From NCBI GenBank assembly GCA_966211795.1, contig CBIHNW010000013.1, positions 1 to 64,000 on the forward strand: DNA of 64,000 nt. Direction: 5' to 3'. Under the pieces are notes generated by a model. It made no database searches. It had not been told where the DNA came from and saw only the letters and a program-made list of their open reading frames with translations. Position 1 is the stretch's first letter, and every line of letters starts with the position of its first letter. This DNA comes from 21-14-0-10-47-8 sp966211795. GTDB lineage: Bacteria; Bdellovibrionota; Bdellovibrionia; Bdellovibrionales; Bdellovibrionaceae. Position numbers and translations under genes: made by a program. This document shows, in pieces, positions 1-8,751 of this stretch.

Positions 1-238
1 ATTAAAAACCCCCCGCGACCGCGCCCCCCAGAGCCAAGGTTGACCCCAAACCCAAAGCGAACCCCAATCCCGAACCCACACCCCCCGTTTGGACGCTGGC
101 TAAAACTTTGTCGGTCTGACTTCGTCTTAAGGGAGAGCCGACAAGGAGCTTGCTGACAAAACTGTTGGCAGGGTCCCCACCTCCAGAAACGCATCCCTGC
201 GTTTAAAGGTGGAATCTGGATTGCTTCAGTAGGGCCCT
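1..238. other. No confident gene; low-complexity window edge
   Basis: The first ~100 bases are strongly C-rich on the plus strand, with a degenerate CCCAAA/CCCAAT periodicity. Read on the plus strand, one frame gives a proline-rich tail, but a TAA at 3-5 closes it. Read on the minus strand, one frame is open from about 188 down to a TAA at 5-3 and gives a glycine-rich, hydrophobic sequence, but no ATG, GTG or TTG occurs in its first half. Neither can be called a gene. The stretch just before 239 should hold the promoter of the hydrolase gene, but no clear -35/-10 pair is seen. Confidence 0.4.
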
Positions 239-1861
239 ATGCGACAGAAATTCTCTCATCACCAAAACCGCAGCTTGCTCCGCTCTCTTCTTTCAATTTG
301 CTTTATGACTCTGCTCTTTCAAAGCCAGGCCCAGGCTGCGGACTCTGAAAGCCTGCAAAAGCAAACGGCGCAGAAGCTTCATTGCCAGGCGGCCATTGGA
401 TCAGATTCAGGCCAGAGCCTGGTCTGCTTTCGCGATGATGTGATGGATGCCGGTTTGGCAACCGAGACCCGCGGCTGTTCGGTGCGCTTGTATGATTTGG
501 AAAGTCAGCAATTTGTTGGTTACCGCAACAGCGAAAAACTGGATCCAAAACAAATTCTGCTGGTCCCGCAGACATGCAAAGACGGTGGCCTTGAGGCCAT
601 TCTGCAATGGCCGATTGATGAGTCCACCACCTTGGAATCTTATCTGCGTTCGGCTTACTCGCGCGTGGCTCAGGTTTATGATCTTTCGCCCAGGCATGCG
701 AACGCGATTTCAAACCTGATCTCTGAGATCAATGCGAGCAACGCCCGCATGGCGCAAGCACCTGGCAGCAAGGAACTGAATCCAAGCGGCGGCGGCCTTC
801 GCTCGGCAGCTCCTCAGCAATACCCACAGAATAGCAAGCACGCCACGGTTCGAGTGTTTTTTGGAACGGATCGCAAGTTTGTTCCGGGCCATCCACCCGC
901 CGAAACTTTTTCGAATGATCGCGCGCCGAAAGAGCAAGTGACCTTGGGCGTGACCGACGTCAGCATCCCTGCCAATCATAAATTTGGAAATCTAGAGCTT
1001 CCCTCGGTCTTCAACATTCAGATCACCCCGGATCCGGACCGCTACGTCGTGGTGAAGAGCATCGTCCGCCTGGACGCCAAATCTTTTCAGCAACTGCTCG
1101 CCCGCCGCGTGGAAAAATCCCCGCGCAAAGATTTGTTCGTCTTTGTTCACGGCTACAACACCAGCTTCGAAGAAGCTGCCCAGCGCACCGCCCAGATGGC
1201 CTATGACTTGAAATTTCCGGGCGCGCCGGTGTTCTACAGTTGGCCCGCCGAAACCTTGCTTCGTTACGCCATCGCTGAAAAAAATGTCGAGTGGAGTCTT
1301 CCGCATCTGATCACATTCCTGCGCGAGATTTCGCAAAAAAGTGGGGCCCTGGAAATTCATCTGATCGCCCACAGCATGGGAAACCGCGCACTCACCAATG
1401 CGCTCAATACCCTGGCCTTGCAGAAAAGTCTCAAGCCACAAGCTTTTCAGAATGTGATTCTGGCCGCCGCCGACGTCGATCAATTGTTTTTTGCGCAAAT
1501 CGAAAACCGCATTCGCTCGATGACGAAAAACTTGACCCTGTACACTTCGGATAGCGACAAAGCCTTGCAAATTTCCGCACGTATTCACAAGGTCGCGCGC
1601 GTCGGCCAAGCCGGTGCCGACACGTTCACCGCTCCGGGCATGGACACGATTGATGCCAGCGCCGTCGACGCTTCATTTTTAGGACATTCGTATTATGGCG
1701 ATAGCCCAAGCGTGGTGGATGATATCGAAAAGCTGGTGATGTTTTCGTTGCCGGTCAGTCAAAGATCATTGGACGCCAAGCTCACTTCGGCGGGACAAAC
1801 TTTTTGGCAAATCCCTAATCCGCTCCCGACACTGAGAACCTCTTCACAGCCGGAGCCTTAA
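239..1861 (+). CDS. Secreted alpha/beta hydrolase (DUF900-type esterase/lipase-like)
   Basis: A 540-residue protein with a basic N-terminus and hydrophobic segment ending near QAQAADS (about residue 34), read as a signal peptide. The C-terminal ~330 residues carry the DUF900 alpha/beta-hydrolase fold: a strand-loop 'VFVHGYNTSFEEA' around 300, a nucleophile elbow AHSMG with Ser near 379, and a late His in LGHSYYG near 483. These fit a Ser-His catalytic pair acting on an ester in the periplasm or outside the cell; the substrate cannot be told. The first ~200 residues match nothing I recognise. AGGG lies about 5 bases before the ATG. It converges with the JmjC gene, with only 10 bases between stop codons. 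Family call is firm, substrate unknown. Confidence 0.8.
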   Translation: MRQKFSHHQNRSLLRSLLSICFMTLLFQSQAQAADSESLQKQTAQKLHCQAAIGSDSGQSLVCFRDDVMDAGLATETRGCSVRLYDLESQQFVGYRNSEKLDPKQILLVPQTCKDGGLEAILQWPIDESTTLESYLRSAYSRVAQVYDLSPRHANAISNLISEINASNARMAQAPGSKELNPSGGGLRSAAPQQYPQNSKHATVRVFFGTDRKFVPGHPPAETFSNDRAPKEQVTLGVTDVSIPANHKFGNLELPSVFNIQITPDPDRYVVVKSIVRLDAKSFQQLLARRVEKSPRKDLFVFVHGYNTSFEEAAQRTAQMAYDLKFPGAPVFYSWPAETLLRYAIAEKNVEWSLPHLITFLREISQKSGALEIHLIAHSMGNRALTNALNTLALQKSLKPQAFQNVILAAADVDQLFFAQIENRIRSMTKNLTLYTSDSDKALQISARIHKVARVGQAGADTFTAPGMDTIDASAVDASFLGHSYYGDSPSVVDDIEKLVMFSLPVSQRSLDAKLTSAGQTFWQIPNPLPTLRTSSQPEP

Positions 1862-1871
1862 TTTCAAACCG

Positions 1872-2798
1872 TCAGGGCTCTTCCGGACTGAAGCTTTCGC
1901 CCTCGGTCGCCGCCAAAATATCCTGCGCTTGCCAGTTCGGAAGGTCTTCGACCAATTCTGCTAGCAGGGCATCGAAAGTCTGCCGGGCGAGCTCACGACG
2001 TTCGGAATCTCGAGAGGTCACACCATTGGCAAGCTCTCGCCAATCCGGAGACAGCGTCAGGCGACTTCGCAAAGCGGTGGTGAAGAGGTCAATCCAAGTG
2101 GGTTGACTGAACGTAAAATTCAAAGCCAGCGCCTCGCCCTCGGCCTCGGTGCTGTGCCAAAACCCGCGTGGCACAAAAAGCATCGAGCCGGGTTTCAAAA
2201 CGATTTCCTGTGCGTCCTTTGGCATTTCGCTCGGCATTTCCGGCGAAGCATAGGATTCAAGCTCGGGGTCCATCGGCTGACCGATGGTGTAGCGCTGGGT
2301 GGGATTTTCCACGTGCAAATTGGGCGCAAGCTTCCACTTTTTAATTCCCTGCAGCTGCAGCACGAAATTAATATTTTGATCAAAGTGCGCCGCGGTCCCC
2401 TTGCCATTCGGAGTTGCGTAGACCATGCACCGGGCATGGGTCGACATCGGAAGCCCCAGATCACGCGCTAAAGCCTGAAGCCACTCGTTGAGCAGTGGCG
2501 ATAGGATTTGCACGTTATTGAATAGCAAGGCCATGCGATTGGCGAAAAGCTTTCTAGCGTCCGCGGCCGAAGCATTCACCGAACTGGACTCGTCCGCTAC
2601 GTCTGGCAAATGCACCTGAATGGGATGCGGCCAAGAATTCAGAAGTGCATTCAGGGACTGCAGGAAAGGAAGCTGGGTGATCTCACGAATGCTCGCATCC
2701 AAGTCGTGAACGAAGAACGGCTCGTGTGGCCAGGTCTCGGATAAAAATTCATGAACATCGGAAGGCTGGATCAGCGCGGAAAGGCCCATTTTTTTCAT
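1872..2798 (-). CDS. JmjC/cupin-fold 2-oxoglutarate oxygenase (RoxA/YcfD-like)
   Basis: A 308-residue cytoplasmic protein without a signal peptide. The Fe(II)-binding facial triad of JmjC-type hydroxylases is visible: HFD (His138, Asp140) and a distal His215 in 'PRGFWHS', preceded by an aromatic 'FVPRGFWH' strand and followed by 'ALNFTF'. The bacterial members of this family that have been studied (YcfD/RoxA) hydroxylate arginine in ribosomal protein L16, so a ribosomal oxygenase role is possible but not shown here. The winged-helix-like C-terminus expected of that group could correspond to residues ~235-308. A second in-frame ATG lies at 2789. It is transcribed in the same direction as the solute-binding gene, 101 bases away. 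Confidence 0.7.
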   Translation of the reverse strand: MKKMGLSALIQPSDVHEFLSETWPHEPFFVHDLDASIREITQLPFLQSLNALLNSWPHPIQVHLPDVADESSSVNASAADARKLFANRMALLFNNVQILSPLLNEWLQALARDLGLPMSTHARCMVYATPNGKGTAAHFDQNINFVLQLQGIKKWKLAPNLHVENPTQRYTIGQPMDPELESYASPEMPSEMPKDAQEIVLKPGSMLFVPRGFWHSTEAEGEALALNFTFSQPTWIDLFTTALRSRLTLSPDWRELANGVTSRDSERRELARQTFDALLAELVEDLPNWQAQDILAATEGESFSPEEP

Positions 2799-2899
2799 GA
2801 GATTTTTCTAACAGTTTCCGGGGGGATACTCACGTTGAAAGTTGGATCGGAAAAAGCTTTCAGATATGACCAGCGCTTCACCAGGCTTTTCAGCCATTT

Positions 2900-3670
2900 T
2901 CAGCGCTGAGGGTGATTCGCATTAGCGCCATCCGAATGAGCGGGAGGACTGGGTTTCATTGGAATCTGATCGTATTGTTCGGCGATTTTTTCGATGCGAC
3001 CGCTTTTGACCAGCACCTCGGCCGCGTCTTTGATTTTCTTGAATATCTTTTTATCAAGTGATGGCATCACGTGCAACCAGAGGGTCTTTTTTCCGAGGTT
3101 CAAGGCCTTGACCTCATCAATTTTAATTTTCGCTTTTTTGTCGAGCAAACGCCAAAATCCGACGGGGCTGCAGAAGCCGCGCACCCGACCCATTTTCATA
3201 ACTTCCATTCCTTGTTCAAAGGACTGCACATTCAGCCACTGAATACTGCTTTTGCCTTCTAGCTCTTTGCATCCACTGATGACTCGCGCCAATTTGATCG
3301 GGCCATCCAATTCTTTTTTGTCTTTGATGGCTTGGTTCGCTAGCGTAAAAACGGCCGACTCGAATTCGTAAAGAAAGATGCGTTCGTCATGAAGATCTTC
3401 GGTGGCCTTGGTCTGCGTGAGCAAAAGCATGTCGACCGTGCCTGAACGAAAGAGCTCCACCGCGCGCAGAATCGGCACCATTTGCACGTCCATGCGAATT
3501 CCGGATTGTTCGCTCAATGCTTGCACGATCTCGTAATGAAATCCTTTCTTCTGTCCATTCTCTTCCCACGCCAAAGGCTCTTTGTTAAACAAAGCGACCT
3601 TCAACGTCTGCGCCGAGCAAATTTCCAAGCTTGAGAGAAAGCAAATTAGAATGAGAGACAGAAACTTCAC
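2900..3670 (-). CDS. Periplasmic solute-binding-like protein (SBP_bac_3 type), no transporter nearby
   Basis: About 256 residues from a GTG at 3670 (a TTG at 3676 is equally possible); the longer ATG frame from 3790 would place 40 charged residues before the signal peptide and is unlikely. The signal peptide 'SVKFLSLILICFLSS' ends near ICSAQ. The mature protein begins LKVALFNKEPLAW and carries 'GFHYEIVQAL' and 'RAVELFRSGTVDMLLLT', the pattern of amino-acid-type extracellular binding proteins (family 3). Neither permease nor ATPase genes are adjacent, so it may be a sensor or orphan receptor rather than a transporter part. A clear paralogue lies at 42227-42964. Ligand unknown. Confidence 0.7.
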   Translation of the reverse strand: MKFLSLILICFLSSLEICSAQTLKVALFNKEPLAWEENGQKKGFHYEIVQALSEQSGIRMDVQMVPILRAVELFRSGTVDMLLLTQTKATEDLHDERIFLYEFESAVFTLANQAIKDKKELDGPIKLARVISGCKELEGKSSIQWLNVQSFEQGMEVMKMGRVRGFCSPVGFWRLLDKKAKIKIDEVKALNLGKKTLWLHVMPSLDKKIFKKIKDAAEVLVKSGRIEKIAEQYDQIPMKPSPPAHSDGANANHPQR

Positions 3671-3965
3671 ACTCAATTGAATCGCCTTTCGATATCTCCT
3701 GGTGTCTCTCTGGACGTCTGTCTTGTCACGCCGATTCGCCAAGGGGTCACTGATCTTTGCAAGTTGCCAAGTTTTCTCTCCTATATTCAATCGTTCCGGT
3801 TGTTGAAATCAACATATTGTTCAAGCCGCAGGACTTTCCTATCTGGTAATCCGGACCGGTTCGCTTTGGCTCCAAAATCGATTGGCAGGCCTTTTGTATT
3901 CTGGCTTTCGCGGAAGCGGATGTTTGCTGTTTTGAAACCACCCATCAATTTGAAGGAGCCTTAAA

Positions 3966-4691
3966 ATGAATAATTTTCGATGGATTCTCTCGGGTCTGTG
4001 TTTGGTCTCACTCTTCGGCTGTAAAGATTTTGGCGGAACATTTTCCGTGCAGAAAAAAATCACCTTACTGAAGGACGTGCAAAACACGAACAACAGTTGG
4101 GATGAAGAAACCGAGGAAGATCCCAAAGTCGAAATCCAACCGGGCTCATATTCTGGAAAGTTGATCATTCAGAGCAAAAAATCAATCGGCCTGCGCGTTG
4201 ATGTCGCCAAGCGAAATTCACCGACCTTTACTTTCAAAACCGATAAAAATCTCAAAGACTTGCACAGTGGCGACCACATCCAAATTTCCGCCTCGAAAAG
4301 CGGTCAACCTTACGATGTCGATGGCATCTACACCTCGGAAACAACGTCCTCGCCCACCGAAAGCGGCACCGAATCCTGCACCTTCGTGACGCAAGAGTAC
4401 CGCTGCCACGAACAAACCACTCCCCAAACTTGTGAAAACGTCCATCACTGCAATCCCCACGACTCCACCCAATGCGTCGACCAAATGGTCTGCACCGGCG
4501 GCGAAACCCACTCGGTCTGCGGCATGGAAGACATCACCCACAACGGCCAACACTGGGTCGAGTTCTACTATAACACCACCACCGACCGCGTAAACCTAGC
4601 CCTCGTCTCGGGCGGCGAAGCCCTCGCCCAATTCGCCGGCTCAGATTCGAATTCCAACAAGATCTACACTCGACAGGACGCATGCCAGTAG
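3966..4691 (+). CDS. Cys-rich lipoprotein of unknown function
   Basis: A 241-residue protein with a lipoprotein signal: 'ILSGLCLVSLFGC' with Cys19 as the probable lipidated residue. A good ribosome-binding site (GAAGGAG) lies 6 bases before the ATG. The middle is rich in charged and Ser/Thr residues. Residues ~138-185 hold ten cysteines in spaced pairs (for example CTFVTQEYRC and CENVHHC), which suggests a disulfide-bonded outer-membrane-facing domain. I recognise no family. It converges on the tandem repeat and the Y1 transposase. Confidence 0.65.
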   Translation: MNNFRWILSGLCLVSLFGCKDFGGTFSVQKKITLLKDVQNTNNSWDEETEEDPKVEIQPGSYSGKLIIQSKKSIGLRVDVAKRNSPTFTFKTDKNLKDLHSGDHIQISASKSGQPYDVDGIYTSETTSSPTESGTESCTFVTQEYRCHEQTTPQTCENVHHCNPHDSTQCVDQMVCTGGETHSVCGMEDITHNGQHWVEFYYNTTTDRVNLALVSGGEALAQFAGSDSNSNKIYTRQDACQ

Positions 4692-4713
4692 GCAGGCGTC
4701 GCGCCGCGGGCTT

Positions 4714-4809
4714 GGGCTTTTGCGTGGGCTTTTGCGTGGGCTTTTGCGCGGGCTTGTGCGCGGGCTTGTGCGCGGGCTTGTGCGCGGGCTTGTGCGCGGG
4801 CTTGTGCGC
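4714..4809. repeat. 12-bp tandem repeat (8 copies)
   Basis: Eight consecutive 12-mers of the form GGGCTT(T/G)TGCG(T/C): three carry TTTTGCG and five carry TTGTGCG. A decayed extra copy follows (about 4816-4827). The unit length is a multiple of three, so both strands stay open across it (CAGL repeats on plus, AQAR/AKAH on minus), but neither reading has gene-like context. It lies between the convergent lipoprotein and transposase genes. Confidence 0.9.
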
Positions 4810-4940
4810 AGGCGTGGGCTTCTGCGCGCAGGCGCGGTTGGGATTTTATTCTTCGCATGCGGAATCAGACCGCTTCGCGACCCAGCTTGAGTCCAATCAG
4901 GGTCTCCTTTTTGGGAGTAGGATTGGCCAAGCCTTTACCC

Positions 4941-5504
4941 TCATAGCGCCTGAAGGCTCGAATTCAAGCTATGAGTTTCCTGTTTTGCTCGGGTCTTCTT
5001 TGCATTGGTAGGTTTTGGCTTTTTCTTTTTGTGCTTCTCGCGTTTGGTCCAATTATTGGCTTCGAAAAAATTCTTCACGATGTAACTTCGAACATTCTCA
5101 AAGTCTGATCCCCAGGCAACGATGCGCGTGAAGGGGCGAAGGGTGAAAAGTTTGGTTTTGAGCCCGGGATTGGCCTTTTTGATTCCCATTGTGAGTTTAG
5201 AAGTAATGGCTCTGATAAATCGGACGTAATCTTTGCGGTCTCGCACTTGGATCAAGAAGTGAATGTGATTCCAATTAATAGCGATGTCGTAGATATGGAT
5301 ATTAAATTTCTTCGACATATTTTGAATGAGCAATTGAAGTCGTTGATTGCTGGGCTTAAACACACTTTTTAATTCAGATTTTAAAATAAGATGTGTGGGA
5401 GATTTGAGTGAAAGCGGACGCTTGGATTTTCTTTTGCCTTTTAACTCTTCGCCGCCAAAAGTCTTTTTGTAGTCTTGAATAAATCCAAATTTGATCTGTC
5501 GCAT
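4941..5504 (-). mobile_element. Y1 (HUH) transposase, REP-associated (RAYT/TnpA_REP) type
   Basis: A 187-residue protein of the IS200/RAYT superfamily of single-strand DNA nucleases. The HUH metal-binding motif is His80-Ile-His82 in 'NWNHIHFLIQ', and the single catalytic tyrosine is probably Tyr141 in 'VRSYIVKN'. The C-terminus is a Lys-rich tail. It is solitary: there is no orfB/tnpB partner and no obvious flanking hairpin ends, which fits a domesticated REP-associated tyrosine transposase rather than an active IS. The 12-bp repeat array lies ~130 bases past its stop codon. No REP (GTAG-type) palindromes were recognised beside it. Confidence 0.8.
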
Positions 5505-6034
5505 TTTCTTACTCTATCCTTTCTGCATTCTCAAACTAACTTTGACGAATGAGTGTTCTCGTTCTCGAATTCACTCTGCACTCTGCATTTCTCACTTTTC
5601 ATTCCTTACTCAAACGAAAGTGAGTTTTATATAACACATGATTTTCCGAGGATTTTTATGAGAGCTTGCAAACCCAAGCGAGATCTCGTTTTAGAAGCGT
5701 CAGGACCCTTCGCCCCAGCATAAAAATTCGAATTTCTAAGAAAATTTCAAAATGAAAATTTAAATTCAATACAGGGAAAATCTAGAGCTCAAAAAGTACG
5801 TCAAATAAAATTCAGTGAAACGCTCTGCTCCAACAAACCACCGGCTACACTCACACTCAAATGTTCTTGAACCTATTGGCCTTCCCATCGCTACATGAAT
5901 GCCAACCTCTCCTCTCCTCTCGGCGGCTAGAGTTTTGACAGGGGCTGGCGATTGGCTTTGGGGTGACTTGATGTGGGTGTGCTTTCTGCTATAGGCGGTC
6001 TGGGGAATGCATCGGTCTTGCAGAGATTGATGTC
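5505..6034. other. 530-bp gap with no gene seen
   Basis: AT-rich sequence upstream of the transposase and of the secreted protein at 6035. It contains a short direct repeat (ACTCTGC twice near 5575-5588), a weak ACTCA/TGAGT inverted repeat near 5608-5625, and possible promoter parts before 6035 (TTGATG, then TATAGG 16 bases later, about 5969-5996). No RNA gene or open frame with a ribosome-binding site is evident. Confidence 0.5.
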
Positions 6035-7045
6035 ATGGTTTCTCGACTGGCGTGGTTGATTTTAGGTTTGATCTGGGGGCTTGGAGCTTTGGCGCCGAAG
6101 TGGGCCTGGGCTACGTCGAATGAGGAGTTTGTTTCTTGGCGTGTGGGACAGGCCGAGGGTTCGCTTGCGGCCATCGGGTATCTCGATTGGCTCTTTACGT
6201 CGGCCCAGTCCGTTGCTGAAAAAAATGCCGCTGTCGGGACCGTTCTCAGTTTTGAAATTTTCGACCGATCGTGGTCGGCTTCTGAGAAAGAATCAAGGGC
6301 ACCCGGTGATTTGGTGGCAACGTTCCTGCAAACGGTCTCGCTTCGTCACCGAGCCCAAGGCACCCGTCTCCGTGCGGACAACAGCGCCGAACAGAGTTGG
6401 CTTCAATCCTTGCTCGGGAGCAAATCCGAGCAAAGCCTGCAGGCCGATCGCGTCTGGCAGAACCTAGAGGTCCATCCCGACTTCGAATTCCTGAAAGCCG
6501 AAGTCGTCCGTTTGAATTCCAATCTGCAAGAAGAAATTTCGGACCCCCGACTGGTGAACCGCGCCTCGATCGCCTTCAAGAGTGGACAAACCATGGCTCT
6601 GCGAAGGACGCTCTCGTTCTTTCGAACCGAAATGCACATGAAAGACCGGGCCTCGCCAGGGCTTGATGAAATTCAAAACTTGAGCCGGAACATTCAAGAC
6701 TTGGAAAAAAGGATTTCTAAAATTGCGGATCTTTTGGAACAAGGTCCGACACACGTTTCAGAAGTCGCGCGACTGATGAGGGACTATCAAGAAGCTTTGA
6801 TCAAAATATCTTCCTCCAGCGCACTGGAGCCGTCGGCGTGGGTTCGCCTTGGAGTTCTGAAACCAGATCCAGCGCAGCGAATACATGTGCTCCGGACCCT
6901 GCGTGCAAGCGCCGAAAATTTCAGTCGTCTTATCCGCGAAGAGCTCGCGCGCCTGCATCTGGACTTTATGGTCTTGCCGAATCAACAAACAAACCATACG
7001 TGCAAAGATATCTACCAGCATGGTCATGGATCAGCGTCGTTCTAG
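6035..7045 (+). CDS. Secreted protein of unknown function
   Basis: A 336-residue protein with a signal peptide ('VSRLAWLILGLIWGLGALAPKWAWA', cleavage near residue 27). The mature part is mostly helical, with heptad-like stretches around residues 205-245 ('NLSRNIQDLEKRISKIADLLEQ') that suggest a short coiled coil. No catalytic motif or known family is recognised. It lies 80 bases before the phospholipase D-like gene on the same strand, so the two may be co-transcribed and act in the same compartment. Confidence 0.55.
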   Translation: MVSRLAWLILGLIWGLGALAPKWAWATSNEEFVSWRVGQAEGSLAAIGYLDWLFTSAQSVAEKNAAVGTVLSFEIFDRSWSASEKESRAPGDLVATFLQTVSLRHRAQGTRLRADNSAEQSWLQSLLGSKSEQSLQADRVWQNLEVHPDFEFLKAEVVRLNSNLQEEISDPRLVNRASIAFKSGQTMALRRTLSFFRTEMHMKDRASPGLDEIQNLSRNIQDLEKRISKIADLLEQGPTHVSEVARLMRDYQEALIKISSSSALEPSAWVRLGVLKPDPAQRIHVLRTLRASAENFSRLIREELARLHLDFMVLPNQQTNHTCKDIYQHGHGSASF

Positions 7046-7125
7046 CGATGAGCCACTGACTTTGGTTCGGACTTTGAAAGAGTCCTATTGGAGATATATT
7101 TTTTCACGCAGGGAGCAAATTGCGC

Positions 7126-8637
7126 ATGGCGAGTGATCAAAACTTTGTCAGTCGATTGGCATTTTTTGTCGCGTTTTTGGTGTTGGGTCAAGCCAGCGCC
7201 GAGGGCGGACTTCATCCGGTTCGCCCATTGCCGACGACGGCCTTTGCCGCCACCCAGAAGGATCAGCGCCTCACTCTTTTAACGTCCGGCCTGTCCAGCC
7301 TTCGCAAAAGATTGCAACTGATCGCCTCGGCCACCCAAAGCATCGAGACTGAATTTTACATTTACCAAAACGACCGCGTGGGCCGCCTGTACACGCAGGC
7401 CTTGGTTGAGAAAGCTCGACAAGGCGTCCATGTTCGAATTCTCTTAGATCGCAGTTACGGATCGCCCAATCTCAATCTGGTCGATGCCGCGGTCCTTGCA
7501 CAAAATGGAATCGAAGTTCGGTACTACAACCCGGCCTCGTGGAACGTGGTCAAGGGCAACCACCGCAATCACCGCAAAACCTTGATTGTCGACGGTCGCA
7601 GCGCCGTGATCGGCGGCCGCAACATGGCCGAAGATTTTTTCGGTTTTCACCCTGAATACAATATGCTGGACACGGATGTGGCGATCGAAGGCTCTTTGGT
7701 TGGGCCCATCCAGGAAAGTTTTGAAAACTTTTGGAAGTCGAATTTCACCGCCCGTGCCGAAAGAGAAGAGCCGCCTGCAGTGGAGGACTTTGGCCTCCAG
7801 TCCAATTCGGTGATGTGGTCCCTCGCTGAAGACCAGAAAATAGCCAAGTTCAAAAGAGCGCAGAAAGATTACCTGGCGAAATTGTCGCTCGCCAAACAGC
7901 TCGCCACACCTTCGAATGAAGACGCACAGACGCTCGCGCGCGTTACAAAATATGGCGACCTTCTTTTGCAAAACGAGACTTCGGGCATTTGCAATGAGAC
8001 GTACTATTTCTCGGATCTGCCCGGCGATTCCAAAGAATCGCGCGTTGTTTACCAACAGGTCAGCCAATTTTTAGCGACGGCCAGGACGACGGCGATCGTT
8101 GAATCTCCATTTTTTCTCAAAACGGAAAAGGACAATATGTTCCGAAGGGCCTTGTCGCGAAACTTGCATCTTGAAATTCTCACCAACTCGTTTTTCTCGG
8201 CCGATGTCAGCTTCTCAATTGCTCCCTTTCACAGCTTTGCTCGGGAACTGGCGGCGGCCGGCGCGCATTTCTTCGTTTACGAAGGAGACTCGCCCAGATG
8301 GTTGGATTTCGCCAACCCCCTGGCCAAGGTCACCCGCTGGGGCACGCATGCCAAAACAATGGTGCTAGATGAAGATGCGATTTTGATCGGATCGTTTAAT
8401 ATGGATCCCCGCTCGGCTTTCCACAATTCTGAACTGGCCATTGTTTGCCGGAACAATCCGCAGTTGGCGGCAGGCCTCAAGCTGGATATGGAAAAAAGAA
8501 AATCGATCACCATTCCATTGAATGACCAGGGAGTGCCGGCCGATGGCCGACCTTTGCTCTTCAATGCCGATCGAAATAAAAGATTCTGGTATTATATCAA
8601 AAGACCGTTTGCGTACTTGTTTGCACCGCTTCTGTAG
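7126..8637 (+). CDS. Exported phospholipase D / cardiolipin synthase-like protein
   Basis: About 503 residues from the ATG at 7126, which has GGGAG 10 bases upstream (a TTG at 7120 is in frame). A signal peptide precedes 'ASAEGG' near residue 26. Both HxKx4D motifs of the phospholipase D superfamily are intact: His149-x-Lys151-x4-Asp156 followed by 'AVIGGRN', and His408-x-Lys410-x4-Asp415 followed by 'ILIGSFNMDPRS'. The two motifs form one active site for phosphodiester transfer or hydrolysis. With a signal peptide and no membrane anchor it looks like a periplasmic or secreted member rather than housekeeping cardiolipin synthase. Substrate unproven. Confidence 0.85.
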   Translation: MASDQNFVSRLAFFVAFLVLGQASAEGGLHPVRPLPTTAFAATQKDQRLTLLTSGLSSLRKRLQLIASATQSIETEFYIYQNDRVGRLYTQALVEKARQGVHVRILLDRSYGSPNLNLVDAAVLAQNGIEVRYYNPASWNVVKGNHRNHRKTLIVDGRSAVIGGRNMAEDFFGFHPEYNMLDTDVAIEGSLVGPIQESFENFWKSNFTARAEREEPPAVEDFGLQSNSVMWSLAEDQKIAKFKRAQKDYLAKLSLAKQLATPSNEDAQTLARVTKYGDLLLQNETSGICNETYYFSDLPGDSKESRVVYQQVSQFLATARTTAIVESPFFLKTEKDNMFRRALSRNLHLEILTNSFFSADVSFSIAPFHSFARELAAAGAHFFVYEGDSPRWLDFANPLAKVTRWGTHAKTMVLDEDAILIGSFNMDPRSAFHNSELAIVCRNNPQLAAGLKLDMEKRKSITIPLNDQGVPADGRPLLFNADRNKRFWYYIKRPFAYLFAPLL

Positions 8638-8751
8638 TCGGGAAAATTGTTTTGCGCGTTTTCTTGAACAGAACTGGCAGCTGCCAATCGCGCGAGAACA
8701 AAAGCGATGTCAAAAGTTTTTTTTAAGAAACGCCGCCGGTCTTGGAACCTG
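8638..8751. other. Convergent gap with palindromic hairpin
   Basis: Between the phospholipase D-like and DsbA-like stop codons. It contains the palindrome TTGGCAGCTGCCA-like core near 8676-8690 inside a wider imperfect inverted repeat (TTGTTTTGCGCG against CGCGCGAGAACAAAA). It may serve as a bidirectional terminator; there is no clean T-run directly after the core. Confidence 0.35.

Noticed and set aside
3671..3790. Extended N-terminus of the solute-binding gene from the ATG at 3790
   Set aside because: It would put ~40 charged residues before a clear signal peptide.
4664..4858. Minus-strand frame with AQAR/AKAH repeats
   Set aside because: Same tandem array read on the other strand; it overlaps the lipoprotein end and has no recognisable start context.
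4682..5011. Plus-strand frame with CAGL repeats over the tandem array
   Set aside because: It is only the 12-bp repeat read in frame, overlaps the end of the transposase gene, and has no ribosome-binding site or signal beyond the repeat.
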